From: Kingdonia uniflora
Taxonomy: Eukaryota; Streptophyta; Magnoliopsida; Ranunculales; Circaeasteraceae
Direction of reading: 5' to 3'
NCBI GenBank assembly: GCA_014058105.1
Contig: JACGCM010001659.1
Coordinates: forward strand, 2,108,001-2,172,000
Length of the DNA stretch: 64,000 bases
The notes beneath the pieces were generated by a model, which saw only the letters and a list, made by a program, of their open reading frames with translations, was not told the DNA's origin and made no database searches. The translations under genes were made by a program, and so were the position numbers. Below are positions 23,190 to 35,192 of the stretch, one piece after another. The first letter of the stretch is position 1; each line of letters starts with the position of its first letter.

Positions 23190-23899
23190 TACTCCCAAGG
23201 TATACCAACTTAGGCAGTCAATCTCCACCTTGAAGCAAGAAAACTCCACGGTATCATCTTACTTCACTCTTCTTAAATCATTATGGGATGAATTGCATTT
23301 ATAGTCTGTTACTTCTATTAGACAACAACCAACTCCAAAGAAGCCATAATTAGCATGGAGGTCGACCGCGCCAATTCTGTGATAATTGCAACCGGGCTGG
23401 ACATACTCGAAACACATGTTACAAGTTACATGGATATCCTAACAAAGATAGCCAGGCTCACGCCGTCCAAACGGAGAAGCCTGGTTCGGATACTCCCCTA
23501 TTCTCTGAAGAGGGGTATGCTAAAATACTTGTTATGGTTGAGTCAGGTAGCCATACTTCTCAAGTGAACCTCACAGGTATTAACACTCCCTTGCTCATCT
23601 AATCCTACTTGGATTATAGATTCGGGTGCTACAAATTACGTATGCTCTTGCATTTATTTTCTAGATATAATGCATACCCTAAACATTCTACCCTTAAGCT
23701 ACCTGATGGTACAGATCACTTAATCACCCACATGGGGAGTATTGTTTTTTCTCCACTTTTGACTCTTGAGAATGTGTTGTTTGTTCCTACACTCCAGTTC
23801 AACTTAATTTTTGTTAGTAAGTTTGCTTATACCCAATCTACCTCCATGTTTTTTTATCAATAATTGTTGTATCTTTCAGAACTTGTTATTGAAGAAGAG

Positions 23900-24830
23900 G
23901 ATTGGATCGGGACGCCTATATGAGGGACTACCATTTTCAATCATCTTCAGTTTCCACAGTTCACAACTCTATTTCAGTTTCAAATAACCTATGGCATTGC
24001 CGATTAGGGCATGCCTCTCTGTCTTGCTTGCAATTGTTAGCTAAGAATTTTCCATTTCTAATGTCTTCAAATAATGAATCGTGTCTTGTTTGCCCACAAG
24101 CAAAAAAATCTCGTTTTAAATTTCCTAGTAGTTCAATTCAAACTAGTCGGCCTTTCCAATTAGTTCATACCGACATATGAAGACCACTTGCATTACCATA
24201 GCACTCAAATTTTAGGTTTTTCTTAACCATTGTTGATGATTACAGCTGCGCTACTTGAATTTACTTGACGCATGTTAAATTTGAAACTGCTCAAATTTTA
24301 AAATCATTTTTCGCCATGATTCACACTCAGTTTCATTTCACTATTAAGTCTGTTGTTGTATCTAGTATTGGCGATATAGATGAGCATTTCAATGATGTTC
24401 AAATTATTCGCTCTGACAACGGAACTGAGTTCTTTTCAAAAGATATGCAGTCTTTCTTTTCTACACACGGAATAATTCACCAACGAAGTTGTGTCGCCAC
24501 TCCCCAACAAAATGGGGTTGTAGAACGGAAACACTGCCATCTCCTCAATATGGCAAGAGCATTACAATTCCAAACCCATCTCCCCCTCACTTTCTAGGGA
24601 GAATGTGTACTAACAACTACATACCTTATGAATAAATTGCCTACAGCGCTTTTAAATGGCAAATCTCCTCGTGAACTTTTATTCCATAAACCACCATTGT
24701 ATTCAAATCTTCAAATTTTTGAATGTTTATGTTTTGGTAAGAATTCTGCGGTCAAACACAAATTTGATCAACTGGGAAAACCTGGGATATTTGTTGGATA
24801 CCCACATACTCAAAAAGAATAACGTATCTT
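23900..24830 (+). pseudogene. Copia GAG-pre-integrase and integrase core
   Basis: NLWHCRLGHASLSCLQLLAK and CLVCPQAKKSRF give the HHCC zinc motif. The catalytic core has HTDI, IIRSDNGTEFF and [12 protein letters not shown], matching the integrase D..D..E landmarks, with E in VVERKH. The last frame ends with FVGYPHTQKE. Stops occur near 24180, 24260 and 24597. Confidence 0.9.
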
Positions 24831-25520
24831 TGACATTGTTTCAAAAAAAATCTATACCTCTCGAGATGTCCTATTTTAAGAAAATATTTTTCACTTTCAA
24901 GACATATTATCTTCTTCATCCCCGATAAGTGTTTACCTATTGCCAATTTTCATGATAATGGCACTTTTAATTATCAAAATGATTTTTCAGCAGTTTCAGA
25001 TTCAACATTTTGCATCCCAATCAGTAACCACCACAAGTCTATCAACATCGTCCCCAACAACAAACACGACCGCCACAACCTACTGATCCACACCCTTTCC
25101 AATACTCCCAACTTCACCCAACTTCACGACTTCCCAACAGTCCATAGACAATCCACATGTTTCAACATCACCACCCGTACCTCGATCAACCCGTCCTTCA
25201 CGAGATCGTCACTCACCTCCTCATCTAAAGGATTACGTATGTCCCACACTCACTCATTCGGCGAACCTCATCCAATCCGATTCTAATGTAACACAAATCT
25301 CTACTTATCCAATGGCTTTATACATATCTGATTCTAATTTTTCTCCATCATATAGATCTTTTCTATATTTTGTTTCTTCTACTGTTGAATCTAAGACATT
25401 CTCTCAAGCAGTCAAAATTTCTCATTGGTGAAATGCCATGGAAGCTAAAATTCAAGCACTTGAAAAAGAATAAAACGTGGAATCTCGTTCCATTACCTCG
25501 AAACCACAAACCTATTGGGT

Positions 25521-26199
25521 GTAAATAGGGGTCCCACAAAGTGTACCAAATTGGAGACGTGCACGATTCCTATCAGATGTATTTCCCAATACCCGCTTAT
25601 TCTCTAGGCGCATCAAAAGGCATCTTATTCCTTTAGGGAGAGATCATGGGGGACAAAAAAAAAAATTGTGAGTTTAGGATAAGCGATTTTTTTACTTAAA
25701 AGACTTATTACTTCAATTTTCATAGAGACTTTCTTTTTATCTTTTCCGTGGTAACAAAAGGGTGCCGTATTTGCTTCCCAAGCTGGCTTCTATGTGTTCT
25801 TAACTAATACATAAAAGAAAAGAAAAACTTCAACCATCACGAAAACACTTCATAGCGACCTATTCAATGACATTACAGCATTTATAAAGTACTGTCGCTG
25901 AAGTTTCTTCTACCGAATTTGACTGCCTTTTGTCGAAACAAAATACAATATTTAGTTTGTTAGCTCTACAAAGATTAGATATTTTACCAAGGTGAATCTA
26001 TTTTAAGGGGTAAATAAGCAAATGTAGATTCAAGGGTATGCTTAGTTTGACATTTTACCAATTCCCACATTTCAAAAGCTTCAAATACGACGAAAAATAA
26101 TGCTAAAATTAGTTTGTTATCTCAATAAAGGTTAAATCTTTCACCAAGGAGAATCTGTTAAAAGGGAGAAAATACTCAAATGTGGATTAAAGGGTATGT
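25521..26199. repeat. Duplicated LTR tail and flank segment, copy 2
   Basis: Bases about 25525-25575 repeat the last part of the LTR ending at 21959. They are followed by GATGT (25576-25580) and the same flank as 21965-22585. Unlike copy 1, this copy reads straight through GGGTATGT into TTAGTTCTACATTTC without a Copia insertion. It leads towards the probable first exon at 26320-26445, so it looks like the parental position of the flank. Confidence 0.88.
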
Positions 26200-26319
26200 T
26201 TAGTTCTACATTTCACCAATACCCACACTCCAAAAACTCCAAATTATACACATTTACCACAAATAATCATCGAATTGAACCTTAAAACATCATAATTAGA
26301 TGAGAGAGAGAGAGCTTAC

Positions 26320-26445
26320 ACAACCCCAATTGGCCTTCCTTCTACGATATGAAACAGGGGTTGAATGAAAGAAGGCAACTCTGAGATAGATAGAGGTCGC
26401 GTTAGTGCTGTTGTTCGTAGAAGCTGCTTTAATGGCGGTAAACAT
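26320..26445 (-). CDS. Probable first exon of a mitochondrial-targeted protein gene
   Basis: On the - strand an ATG at 26445-26443 opens a 42-codon frame ending at the donor GGTTGT|GTAAGC (26320). The peptide begins MFTAIKAASTNNSTNATSIY. It then has the segment RVAFFHSTPVSYRRRKANW, a basic, Ser/Ala/Thr-rich N-terminus of presequence type; FHSTP followed by Arg/Lys is common at the start of plant mitochondrial proteins. GA/CT-rich leader sequence upstream (26446-26500) fits a plant 5' UTR. No second exon could be found to the left, where retroelements occupy the expected intron. The gene may be disrupted or its other exons lie far away. Product unknown. Confidence 0.5.
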
Positions 26446-26789
26446 GCTTCGCTTGAGAGAGAGACAGAGAAGCTTTGCTCAGCTCAAGAGTGAGGAGGGA
26501 AAAACGGGTTGGGCCTGGACGCTGGTGTCCACTTTTGCAACTACTGTTTTAGTCTTTTGTAATCAGGGTGATCCAGGTTCATAATTTATCACCATATGCC
26601 CTGAGGCACTGTAAAACGTACGTTTTGATACAAAATCGTCAGACTTTTGCGATATTATAAAACTTAAATAAAATATATTTTGATGAATAATACCCATTTT
26701 CTATTCCAAATAACAGACCCTTCAATTGTGAGAATGTGGTTATGGAAGAAAGAACAAGTGTTTAATGATGATGATGATAAACGAAATTT

Positions 26790-27068
26790 TTACAACTGAT
26801 TCGGGCATTTTAAAACGTGTTTCATGTCCTCACACTCAATCCCAAAATGGTCGAGCCGAGCAAAAACATAAGCACATTGCAGAGATCGGCCTTTACTAGA
26901 ATGTTCCATAGTCCTAGTATTCCCGCAAACCCTTGGGTCGAAGCATTTTCTACAACTGTTTACACACTTTCAAATGTCCTTTGTTCTCCTTACTCTTTTG
27001 TAAATATTTTTGGTGTTTTTGCAAAATATGTTTCTTCTTTTCTCTTTTTGACTTTATCTGCAAGATAG
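26790..27068 (+). pseudogene. Copia integrase fragment
   Basis: The translation begins SCPHTQSQNGRAEQKHKHIA in one frame (about 26822-26880) and continues in another with FHSPSIPANPWVEAFSTTVY. These are the 'P.QNG.AERKH.HI.E' and 'A.IP..FW.EA..TA.Y.IN' landmarks of Copia integrase. No other domains or LTRs adjoin it. Confidence 0.7.
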
Positions 27069-27772
27069 TCCTACATTGGTTATTGAGGGATGTAGAATAA
27101 AGCATTACAGCTTGTTCAGATACGCATCAAAATTGGTGAAGAAATATGCAAATCGTTGTCCTGATTCATCAAGGTCACCTGACATGATTTCTTACAAACA
27201 CTATAGGTTCATTACACATTTTTATAAATATAACTCGTACATGTCAGTCTCGAATGATTCTATATATTTAATGGCCTAACAAGATTTTTCGCTTAAGAAT
27301 TGTCGAAAACTTTATGACATCTCATCAATATTTACTGAGTATCCAGCTATGAGTGGCCGAGTATGCGATAGAAAAGATGCAGGTGCAGGTGAGCCACTGG
27401 TAGCACAAGTTCGAAGAAGAACTTGAGTTTTCACCTCTTCTACTTCAATTTTTGGAGTTTAATCAAAAGATTAATCGCGATGCTTAACGAGATTGAAGTC
27501 TAGATTTACGAAGTCCAAGTGAGTCAACATTGTTATGACTCAGTCAAGCTATTGTTAATATCTCAGAGAGATCATAGGAGCATATAATGTAACTGAGCTA
27601 GTACCACCTTAAGTGGGATCTCCTCTCTTATAAATGCTCTATTTAAAGGGTAATCCCCTCAGTAAAATATCATCAGTTTACATTCTGTATCTCTATTCTC
27701 ATTATAAACTTCACATGGTATCAGATATTTAAATCCACCACCACACAAAGACTCCATTTTCTAACCCTTAGC

Positions 27773-28653
27773 ATGACTATTGAATCTTCTAGCCCTTTGT
27801 ACCTTCACCACTCCGACAATCCTGGCTTGGCACTCATGTCCCAACCACTCTCCGATGATAACTATGCTACATGGAGTCGAGCTATGAATACTACCCTTAG
27901 TGCAAAAAACAAAATAAGCTTCGTTGATGGTTCGATAGTTACTCCTACGTCCACCTCTACTGATCATTCTCCTTGGAAATGATGTGACGATATGGTCAAA
28001 TCGTGGTTACTAAATTCGTTGTCAAGTGCAATTTTTGACAGCGTCATCTATGCTTCAACTACTCAAGAGATCTGGACAAAACTCCAGGATCGTTATAAGC
28101 AAAGTAATGGTCCCCGTATCTATCAATCACTGGTTACTTCACCAAGCTGAAAAGTCTTTGGGATGAATTGTCATCCTTAGTGGTAATTCCCACATGTTCA
28201 TGCGGTGTCGCAAAGCCGATACAAACATATCAACAACAGTTCTACCTCACTGAATTCCTAATGGGGATCCATGAAAGCTATAGTACTTTTTGTGGACAAG
28301 TTTTGGCCATGGACCCGCTACCAACGGTAAATAAAGCTTACTCCCTTGTGTTTCAAGAAGAAAAACAACGCTAGCTTGCAACTCAGCCCCCAAGCTTGAC
28401 AGAATCTGCTGCCCTAGCAACGTTCTCTAATACTCGGAACCAACACCTACCATCTCGTGACTCTAATGATCAGTCCAAACCGCGAGGAAATCGACGTCTT
28501 CGCCCTACATGTGACCACTGTAGATGGGTTGGCCACACAAAGGAGAAATGTTTTGTCCTCCATGGATATCCACCTGGTCATCGTCTACATCAAACTTGGA
28601 ACAACTCCAAGAACAACAAGCAGAAGCAAGATGCCCTTCCTTCAAGCACTTAA
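27773..28653 (+). pseudogene. Copia gag with zinc knuckle
   Basis: The N-terminus (27773-27982) has SQPLSDDNYATWSRAMNTTL. After several shifts, the frame at 28396-28653 has CDHCRWVGHTKEKCFVLHGY, a CxxC....H....C knuckle typical of Copia gag ('GH....C..LHGYP'). Confidence 0.88.
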
Positions 28654-28782
28654 TCGCTAACCCCGGAACAATACTAACATTTATTGACCATGCTCCATGA
28701 AGTTACAACATAACCTTGTGCAAATTTCGTAGGTAAATCCCCTATCACTCTTAATGTCTCAACAGTAAAGCACTTTTGGATT

Positions 28783-29115
28783 GTGGATACTGGAGCTACC
28801 GATCATATGATATTTGATCCTTCGCTTTACCATAACTCTGTTCCTAACCCCGCAATACCACCGGTTAGTCTCCCAAATGGAACTTTAGCACCTGTCAGGC
28901 ATATTGGAACTGTTCACCTTACACCCGTTATCCATTTACATAACGTTTTATGTGTTCCATCCTTTGGTTTCAATCTCCTTTCTGTTAGCAAACTTACATC
29001 ATACAAAACTTGTTCTGCCTACTTAACTCATGATACTTATATTTTTCAGGACCTACACTCAAAGACGACGATTGGTATAGATGAACAACGCGCCTATACT
29101 ACTTTTACGCCCTAA
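28783..29115 (+). pseudogene. Copia protease
   Basis: WIVDTGATDHMIF gives the D-T/S-G active site of the retropepsin, followed by LPNGTLAPVRHIGTVHL and VLCVPSFGFNLLSVSKL. The 110-codon frame is uninterrupted. The catalytic triplet DTG is intact. Confidence 0.92.
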
Positions 29116-29154
29116 TAAACCAAAGTTACCACTCCCAAATAAATTTAGTTTCAT

Positions 29155-29790
29155 TTGATGTCTGGCATTGGCGTTTAGGCCACCTTTCTATGAATCGTTT
29201 GAAAGATTTATCTCGTAAATTACTTCTTTGTCTACATGTCATTGCAATATATGTCCCCTAGCTAAGCAAACATGGTCACCATTCCCATTGAGCCATATAA
29301 CAACTACTTGACCTTTTGACATCATTCATTGTGACATTTGGGGTGGGTATTCCACACCTTCGACCACCGGAGCTCAATATTTCCTAACTATAGTAGACGA
29401 CTCTTTTCCCGTTCTACTTGGGTATTTCTAATGCGCTATAAATCTGAAACACAATCCTTACTCCAACAATTTTTTGTTCTTGTTCAGATTCAATTTCATC
29501 ATAAAATTAAAATCCTTTAATCAGTTAATAGAGCTGAATTTCTTTCTATGAAATACTTCTTTCAACAAAAAGGCGTTATCCACCAAACTAGTTGTATTGG
29601 AACTCCCCAACAAAACGGAGTCGTGGAACGAAAACATCGACACCTACTTGAGGTTGCGCGAGCATTTCAATTTCAAGTAACCCTTCCTTTACGTTTTTGG
29701 GGAGAATGTGTCCAAATGGCAGTATATCTCATCAACTGATTACCTACACCACTGTTAGCAAATAAATCCCCATATGAGCGCCTCTTTCAA
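29155..29790 (+). pseudogene. Copia integrase
   Basis: The pre-integrase motif VWHWRLGHLSMNRL is at about 29160. The C-terminal core [20 protein letters not shown] is at 29600-29640, followed by [14 protein letters not shown]. The central D motif is lost among frameshifts at 29200-29540. Confidence 0.88.
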
Positions 29791-30167
29791 AAAACACTCT
29801 CGTATAATCATCTCTGAATCTTTGGTTGTCTATGTTATGCATCAACCCTCTCCCACAACCGAGACAAATTTTTACCTCGAGCCCGACCATGCATCTTTGT
29901 TGGATACCCTTATGGTCAAAAAGGATATCGAGTATTTGATCTCCAATCCGAGACTATATTCACAAGCCGTAATACCGTCTTTTATAAACATATTTTTCCT
30001 TTCAATAGTAACAACATCTCACCCATTCACCACAACCCAACTACCCTGCCATTACCAATTCATGATATCTCCAACTCATATACTTCCCCAATGACTCCAC
30101 ACGAAATACCACCTCCAGAAAATCCTTCTAATACCTCAACACATGAAATACAAACCGATGAACTTAG

Positions 30168-30758
30168 TGTTGAGAATCGAGGTAACTACTCTCTCCTCTC
30201 TGACAAGAACGATACGCGGAAATCGCCAGCTCAAGTAGTAAATCAAAAAAAAAACAATATAAAAGACACAAAGATTTTCTCGGATGAGGGAAATGGAAAA
30301 CCCTTGTGGATGAAAAACCACTCCCCACAAACAATTCACTAAGATATCAAATAGGTTACAATGATCTCTCAAGTTTCTCAAGCTTTAATGGAGTCTCTTC
30401 AAACCCTAGCCTTTCTAAGATTAAACTCATACAAGATAAACTAACAAAATAGCCTAAGTCCCATTTATATAGTAAAGAACTTAAAATACAAGTAGAACGG
30501 ATCTCGAGGCAAGCCCGACGACTTAGAATAACATCTAAAATAAACCTACGTCAAGCTCGTTCGAACGACATCCAAGCCCGTTCGAACGACTTTGATCCTA
30601 GGCCAAATTTCAAGGAGTTGTAAAAGGGTCATTTGAACGACTCTCAACCTCGTTCGAACGACTTTATGATAATTGGTCTTCAGCCCTAGAAACATGACAA
30701 CTCGTTCAAACGACATCCAAGCTCGTTCGAACGACTTCGACAATATCAGTCTTCGACA
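30168..30758 (-). mobile_element. Nested solo LTR with TTCGAA repeat motifs
   Basis: This about 590-bp block interrupts the Copia linker. Read on the - strand it starts TGTCGAAGACTG and ends CTCGATTCTCAACA. It contains a TATAAATGGG box near 30470 and a downstream leader with GGGAGTGGTTTTTC, all LTR-like. The 5' half holds six copies of a CGTTCGAACGAC-type palindromic motif. I found no second LTR or clean target duplication, so the ends are provisional. Confidence 0.6.
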
Positions 30759-31070
30759 ATTCCATTCTTCATATTTGAGTTCACACCCAACACCCAGGGA
30801 CATAACCACTACTACTCCCATTTCTGAACTTGTATCCAGCCATGCCAGCCCCAACCCTGATCCTCTTCCTTCCAAAAGGATATGCAATCTACCGGCTATT
30901 TAAATGACTATATTAGAAATCTTCATCCACCTACTGCGTTGTTGAGCTGCCCTTTGTCGCCTTCAATAACAAATCAAGTAAAAGGTACTCATCATCTATT
31001 AAGTCACTATATCTCTTATGATAAGTTATCCCTCACTCACTGATATTTTGTCTTAACTATTTCTTCGATT

Positions 31071-32345
31071 TTGGAACCTACTTCATTTATACAGGCTATA
31101 CAAAACCCAAAATGGCGAGATGCAATGGAAAGCAAATACCAAGCACTTGAAGCAATTAAGACATGGGTCTTAACCACCTTACCAAGAGACAAAAATGCCA
31201 TAGGTTGTAGATGGGTCTACAAAGTCAAATATCGCTCTGATGGCTCCATTGAACGGTACAAAGTGCGCCTTGTTGCCAAAGGCTACAACCAACAAGAGGG
31301 ATTTGACTACCATGAAACATTTGCTCTGGTGGCAAAACTAGTCACTGTTAGAACTCTCATTCCAATAGCTTTTGTACGCAAATGGCCCTTACATCAGTTG
31401 GATGTACAAAATGCCTTCTTACATGGGGACTTACATGAAGAAGTGTACATGAAAATACCAACCGGATTTTTTTGAAAGGGGGAGCAATGAGTATGCCACC
31501 TTAAGAAGTTCTTATACGGCCTTCAACAAGCAAATCGACAATGGTTCACCAAAATTTCGACAAGCTTAAAAGATGTCGGGTTCCATCAATCAAAGGCCGA
31601 TTACTTTTTATTCACAAAGCAATCCTCCTAAGAGCTCACTTGCATCCTTATTTACGTTGGCGACATCATCGTTACTTAAGATAATGCTCAGACCATCTCA
31701 GATCTCAAGTCATTTTTTTTCCACCGATTCTACATCAAAGACCTCGGTCCCTTGAAGTATTTTTTAGGCATCGAAGTTGCTCGCTCATCGGATGGAATAT
31801 GTCTATCACAACGAAAGTATATACTTGAAATCTTGCAAGATGTCGGGTTACTTGGAGCTAAACCCATCACTTTCCCAATTGAACAAAATGTCCAACTCAG
31901 TGCTAGCAGAGGATAAACTCTTTCTGGTCCAACACTATATCGGAGGTTAATTGGGCGTCTTATTTACCTCACAATAACCCATTTGAATATTGTTTTCTCG
32001 GTGAACTTACTCAGCCAATTCATGAATAAACCAACAAAACCATACCTCGAGGCCACTTTAAGGGTGATTTGGTACCTTAAACATTCTCTAGGCCAAGGTA
32101 TTCTACTATCATCCCATAACAGTTTACAACTCCAAGTCTTCTGTGATTCGGACTAGACTGGATGTCCTGACACCCGCCGCTCTACTACAGGCTACTGCAT
32201 CTTTCTTTGCATCTCTCCCATTTCTTAGAAAACTAATAAACAAATTACTATTGTAGTGCATTATTCCGTATCTCGGACTCAAGCTCCATCTTCGACCATC
32301 ATACGATAACTCGACTTCATCAATATACACGTGGCATAATGCATG
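31071..32345 (+). pseudogene. Copia reverse transcriptase and RNase H
   Basis: The frame at 31071-31475 carries [20 protein letters not shown], then [35 protein letters not shown] and [19 protein letters not shown]. Later frames hold the palm LIYVGDIIVT, where the catalytic YVDD has become YVGD, a predicted inactivation. Then come [20 protein letters not shown] and RNase H TRRSTTGYCIFL (about 32160-32210). The end is lost. Confidence 0.9.
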
Positions 32346-33339
32346 ACATATTACAGTTACAGAGTTCTATTCATCACTTTTGACCTCTACGTAAAATAGT
32401 TTGAGCCAACAAATACGCAGTCATCAATGAAGTCGTTACAAGACAGCAATATCAGACCATTACAGAATCAGTTTAAAGATTATCAAATCTATTGTAACGT
32501 CCATCATTCAGGATAATAATGGTCGTCGAATGGTCATATAATGATACCTATAAATAGTACTAGAGAATTCCAGATGAAGGACGGATGAATCCTTACTCTA
32601 ACACTCTATACTTAAATATTCAGAACATCCTTTGTAATAGTAATCTCAATAAGATCTCTCTCCTTCTAAAATCCTCAAGAGAGGTCATGGTTTTTAACCT
32701 ATTCAAGGGTTTTCCACGCTAAACTTTTGTGTCAGCTATTACTTACTGTTCATTAGCGTTTTGATTATCTTTGGTATAAAAACTAAGTTCGGATCACAAA
32801 ATTAGGCTATTATATTTGACGCCGTCTGTGGAACGAAGTTCTCAAACTCATTGTCTCAGAAACAGCTAATCATCTATCCAAGGAATGACGCTTCCAGACC
32901 AAAGTACGTCGATTTCTCTAGGAGTAGGAAATGCAGTACTAGCAGAACTGCAGGCCAATCTCAACTCTGAAGCCGTAAGGTGAGCCGCTCTGGAATAATA
33001 GCTGGCAGGCGTACAAGGTGTATTGAAGGTCCTGCAGAGTTAACAAATCGCAATCAAGAAGAACAAAAGTAGTTGCCAACGGTTTCACAGGTTTTCGTTC
33101 TAGACAGGATAGGACCTCACGCAAACAATCTGGGAGGCAAAGTTTGATTTAATCATAAGCAACATGGGGGCGAGCCCACTCTGATACAAGAAGTCCACCA
33201 AGAAGTTGATGGAGGTCTTGCTGGAGTCAGACAGGAAGAAGAGCCACCCTGAGGAAAAGTTTGTATTCCCGCACGTGATTGGCTAAGGGAAGGAAGTATT
33301 GACTACAACTCTCGTAAAGGACATGTCCCAGGACCGACC

Positions 33340-34019
33340 ATTACAGCTCGTCAATACGTGACTCAGAAACATATTGAAAAATGTATCAAAAAACTGTTTG
33401 ATGCCCAGGTTCATACCACTAAAGGCATTCACAACAGATTACAAAAAAACTCGATCGCTTAGGAATTATTGGATGGTGAGGTTCCCACTGGTTTCCACAC
33501 GCCAAAAATTCAAAAATACAAGGGAAATGATCTAGTGGAGCACGTTAAAGAATTTCAGGACACTCTAAGCTTACATTCTACATCCAACCACATTCTATGC
33601 CCGCTCTTCCTACCAGTTTACTAGGCGAGCCTTAGCGATGGTTTTATTCTCTACCAAAAGGGTCTATTTCGACTTTCAAACAATTGCAAGAACTTTTCGT
33701 CAAGAACTACTCGCACAACAGAGATAAAGAGGAGGATTTATATTCTTTGTTCAGCCTTAAGCAGGTACCAGGGGAGAAGCTCGAAACATTTACTAAGAAA
33801 TTCTTGGAGTTGGTCAGGAAGGTAGACCAACTCGATCAGAAGAGTATTATTTTAGCCTCCACCAATGCTTTGCTCGTGGATAGTAGGGCGAAGGAGTGTC
33901 TGATTATGAATAAACCTACAACTCTAGAAGATATGATAGAGAAGGTCAACGGATATATCGATCTCAAGAGAATGGTATCCAAAAGACACAAAGCTCAGAA
34001 ATCAACCTTGACAGCATGA
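33340..34019 (+). pseudogene. Gypsy gag (retrotrans_gag) region
   Basis: Broken frames include STSNHILCPLF, then STFKQLQELFVKNYSHN and FSLKQVPGEKLETFTKKFLE, matching the gypsy gag pattern 'W...L...I.S...L...F...F.......L..ikQ...E.L..Y..RF'. The best frame is 33684-34019. Confidence 0.82.
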
Positions 34020-35192
34020 GATCAATCCATAGGCTAGTATTTTAATCGCGCTGCTGATCACGAAGAAAACAGGAAGAGGACCAAATCTAATGACAATAGA
34101 ACTCGGAAAGGTAGTAATATGCCAAAACCATGTCTTCCCAAGATGATTGTTACCATAGCCAGCATTTATCCTATACTTCAAAATGATAAGTTTTTTCGCA
34201 ATGCCTAGTATCTCCAACCTATTGAGAATTAACCATATTGCATTCATCACAAAGTCCGACATCATAAGACAAAATATTACTTCGCTTTACAATAACTGTT
34301 GGAGTATATTTTTATGGATGAACGAATGCATGAGTACATCTTGGACGTTGAAAGTTACAAGAACGGGAGTTACAAGCTTCCCACAGAGATCGTGCAGGTC
34401 GAAGAAGTGGTAGAGGAGAAACATTTGTACCATATCTCCCTCAGCCACCTTATCGAGACTCATACTATTAACAAATCAGTCAGATGTAAAAAATGATGTC
34501 TTGGCCAATGTCACGATCTATCCATGGTCGACAAAGAAGCTTAGTTACTCCCTGTATTCAGTTCCCAATACACAGGGATCTCTTTTAAAGATTGCAATAT
34601 TTGACATGTCAATTTTCCTCATCATGATGTACTTGTGATCATGTTAAAAATGAGAAATGTCGTGTTACATACAATGATGGTAGATACTAGCAGTAGCATC
34701 AAACTGTTTTTCCAAAGTACGATTGATCAGATGAGACTAGCTGATAAAGTTTAACCTAGTGATGTCGACATCAGTGGGTTTAACGGCTCTAAGGAAGAAC
34801 ATATAGGAAAGATCATACGTCCTATTATAGCTGGTCCAGCAACAGCCGACGTAGTATTCTATGTTATCAATGCAAGATCCCGTTATCTGGAGATCATGGG
34901 ACTCTGCTGGCTGCATAACATGCGAGCTATCCCATCAACCTATTATTTGGCACTACGATTCGATTGGAATGACGACATTTACGAGATTAAATGCAATCAG
35001 AAGCTTGCCCGAGCTTGTAAAAATTTGGTTACCACTGTGACAGAACCATCAATACCACATCTCGTATAGTAATTACAGAAAACCACGGGGAATATTACAG
35101 AGAACTTTACAAAAAATGAACTGCCAAACACAGAAACTACAAAATACGTCGAGATTAGTAGAGATAAAAAGGGCACCTACATTGGAATTTTT

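Larger units (their letters stand above)
22586..25526 (+). mobile_element. Truncated Copia retrotransposon (5' LTR to start of RT)
   Basis: The LTR starts TGTCGTCGAACTC at 22586 and runs to about 22795. The primer site TGGTACCAGAGC is at 22803-22814. Then gag (about 22880-23190), a zinc-knuckle remnant (about 23380-23460), protease (about 23615, IIDSGATNYV), GAG-pre-integrase and integrase (23900-24820) follow. A short stretch of RT entry (25390-25520) ends at a PIGC-like codon run. The RT core, RNase H and 3' LTR are missing. At about 25523-25527 the element is joined to the tail of another LTR. Many stops are present. Confidence 0.88.
27531..32345 (+). mobile_element. Copia retrotransposon, 3' truncated
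   Basis: The 5' LTR (27531-27715) is followed directly by a tRNA-Met-type primer site TGGTATCAGATATTT (27716). Gag, zinc knuckle, protease, integrase, RT and RNase H follow in Copia order. A nested LTR sits at 30168-30758. RNase H decays at about 32345 and no 3' LTR is present; a gypsy LTR starts about 150 bases later. Every domain has stops or shifts. Confidence 0.9.
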
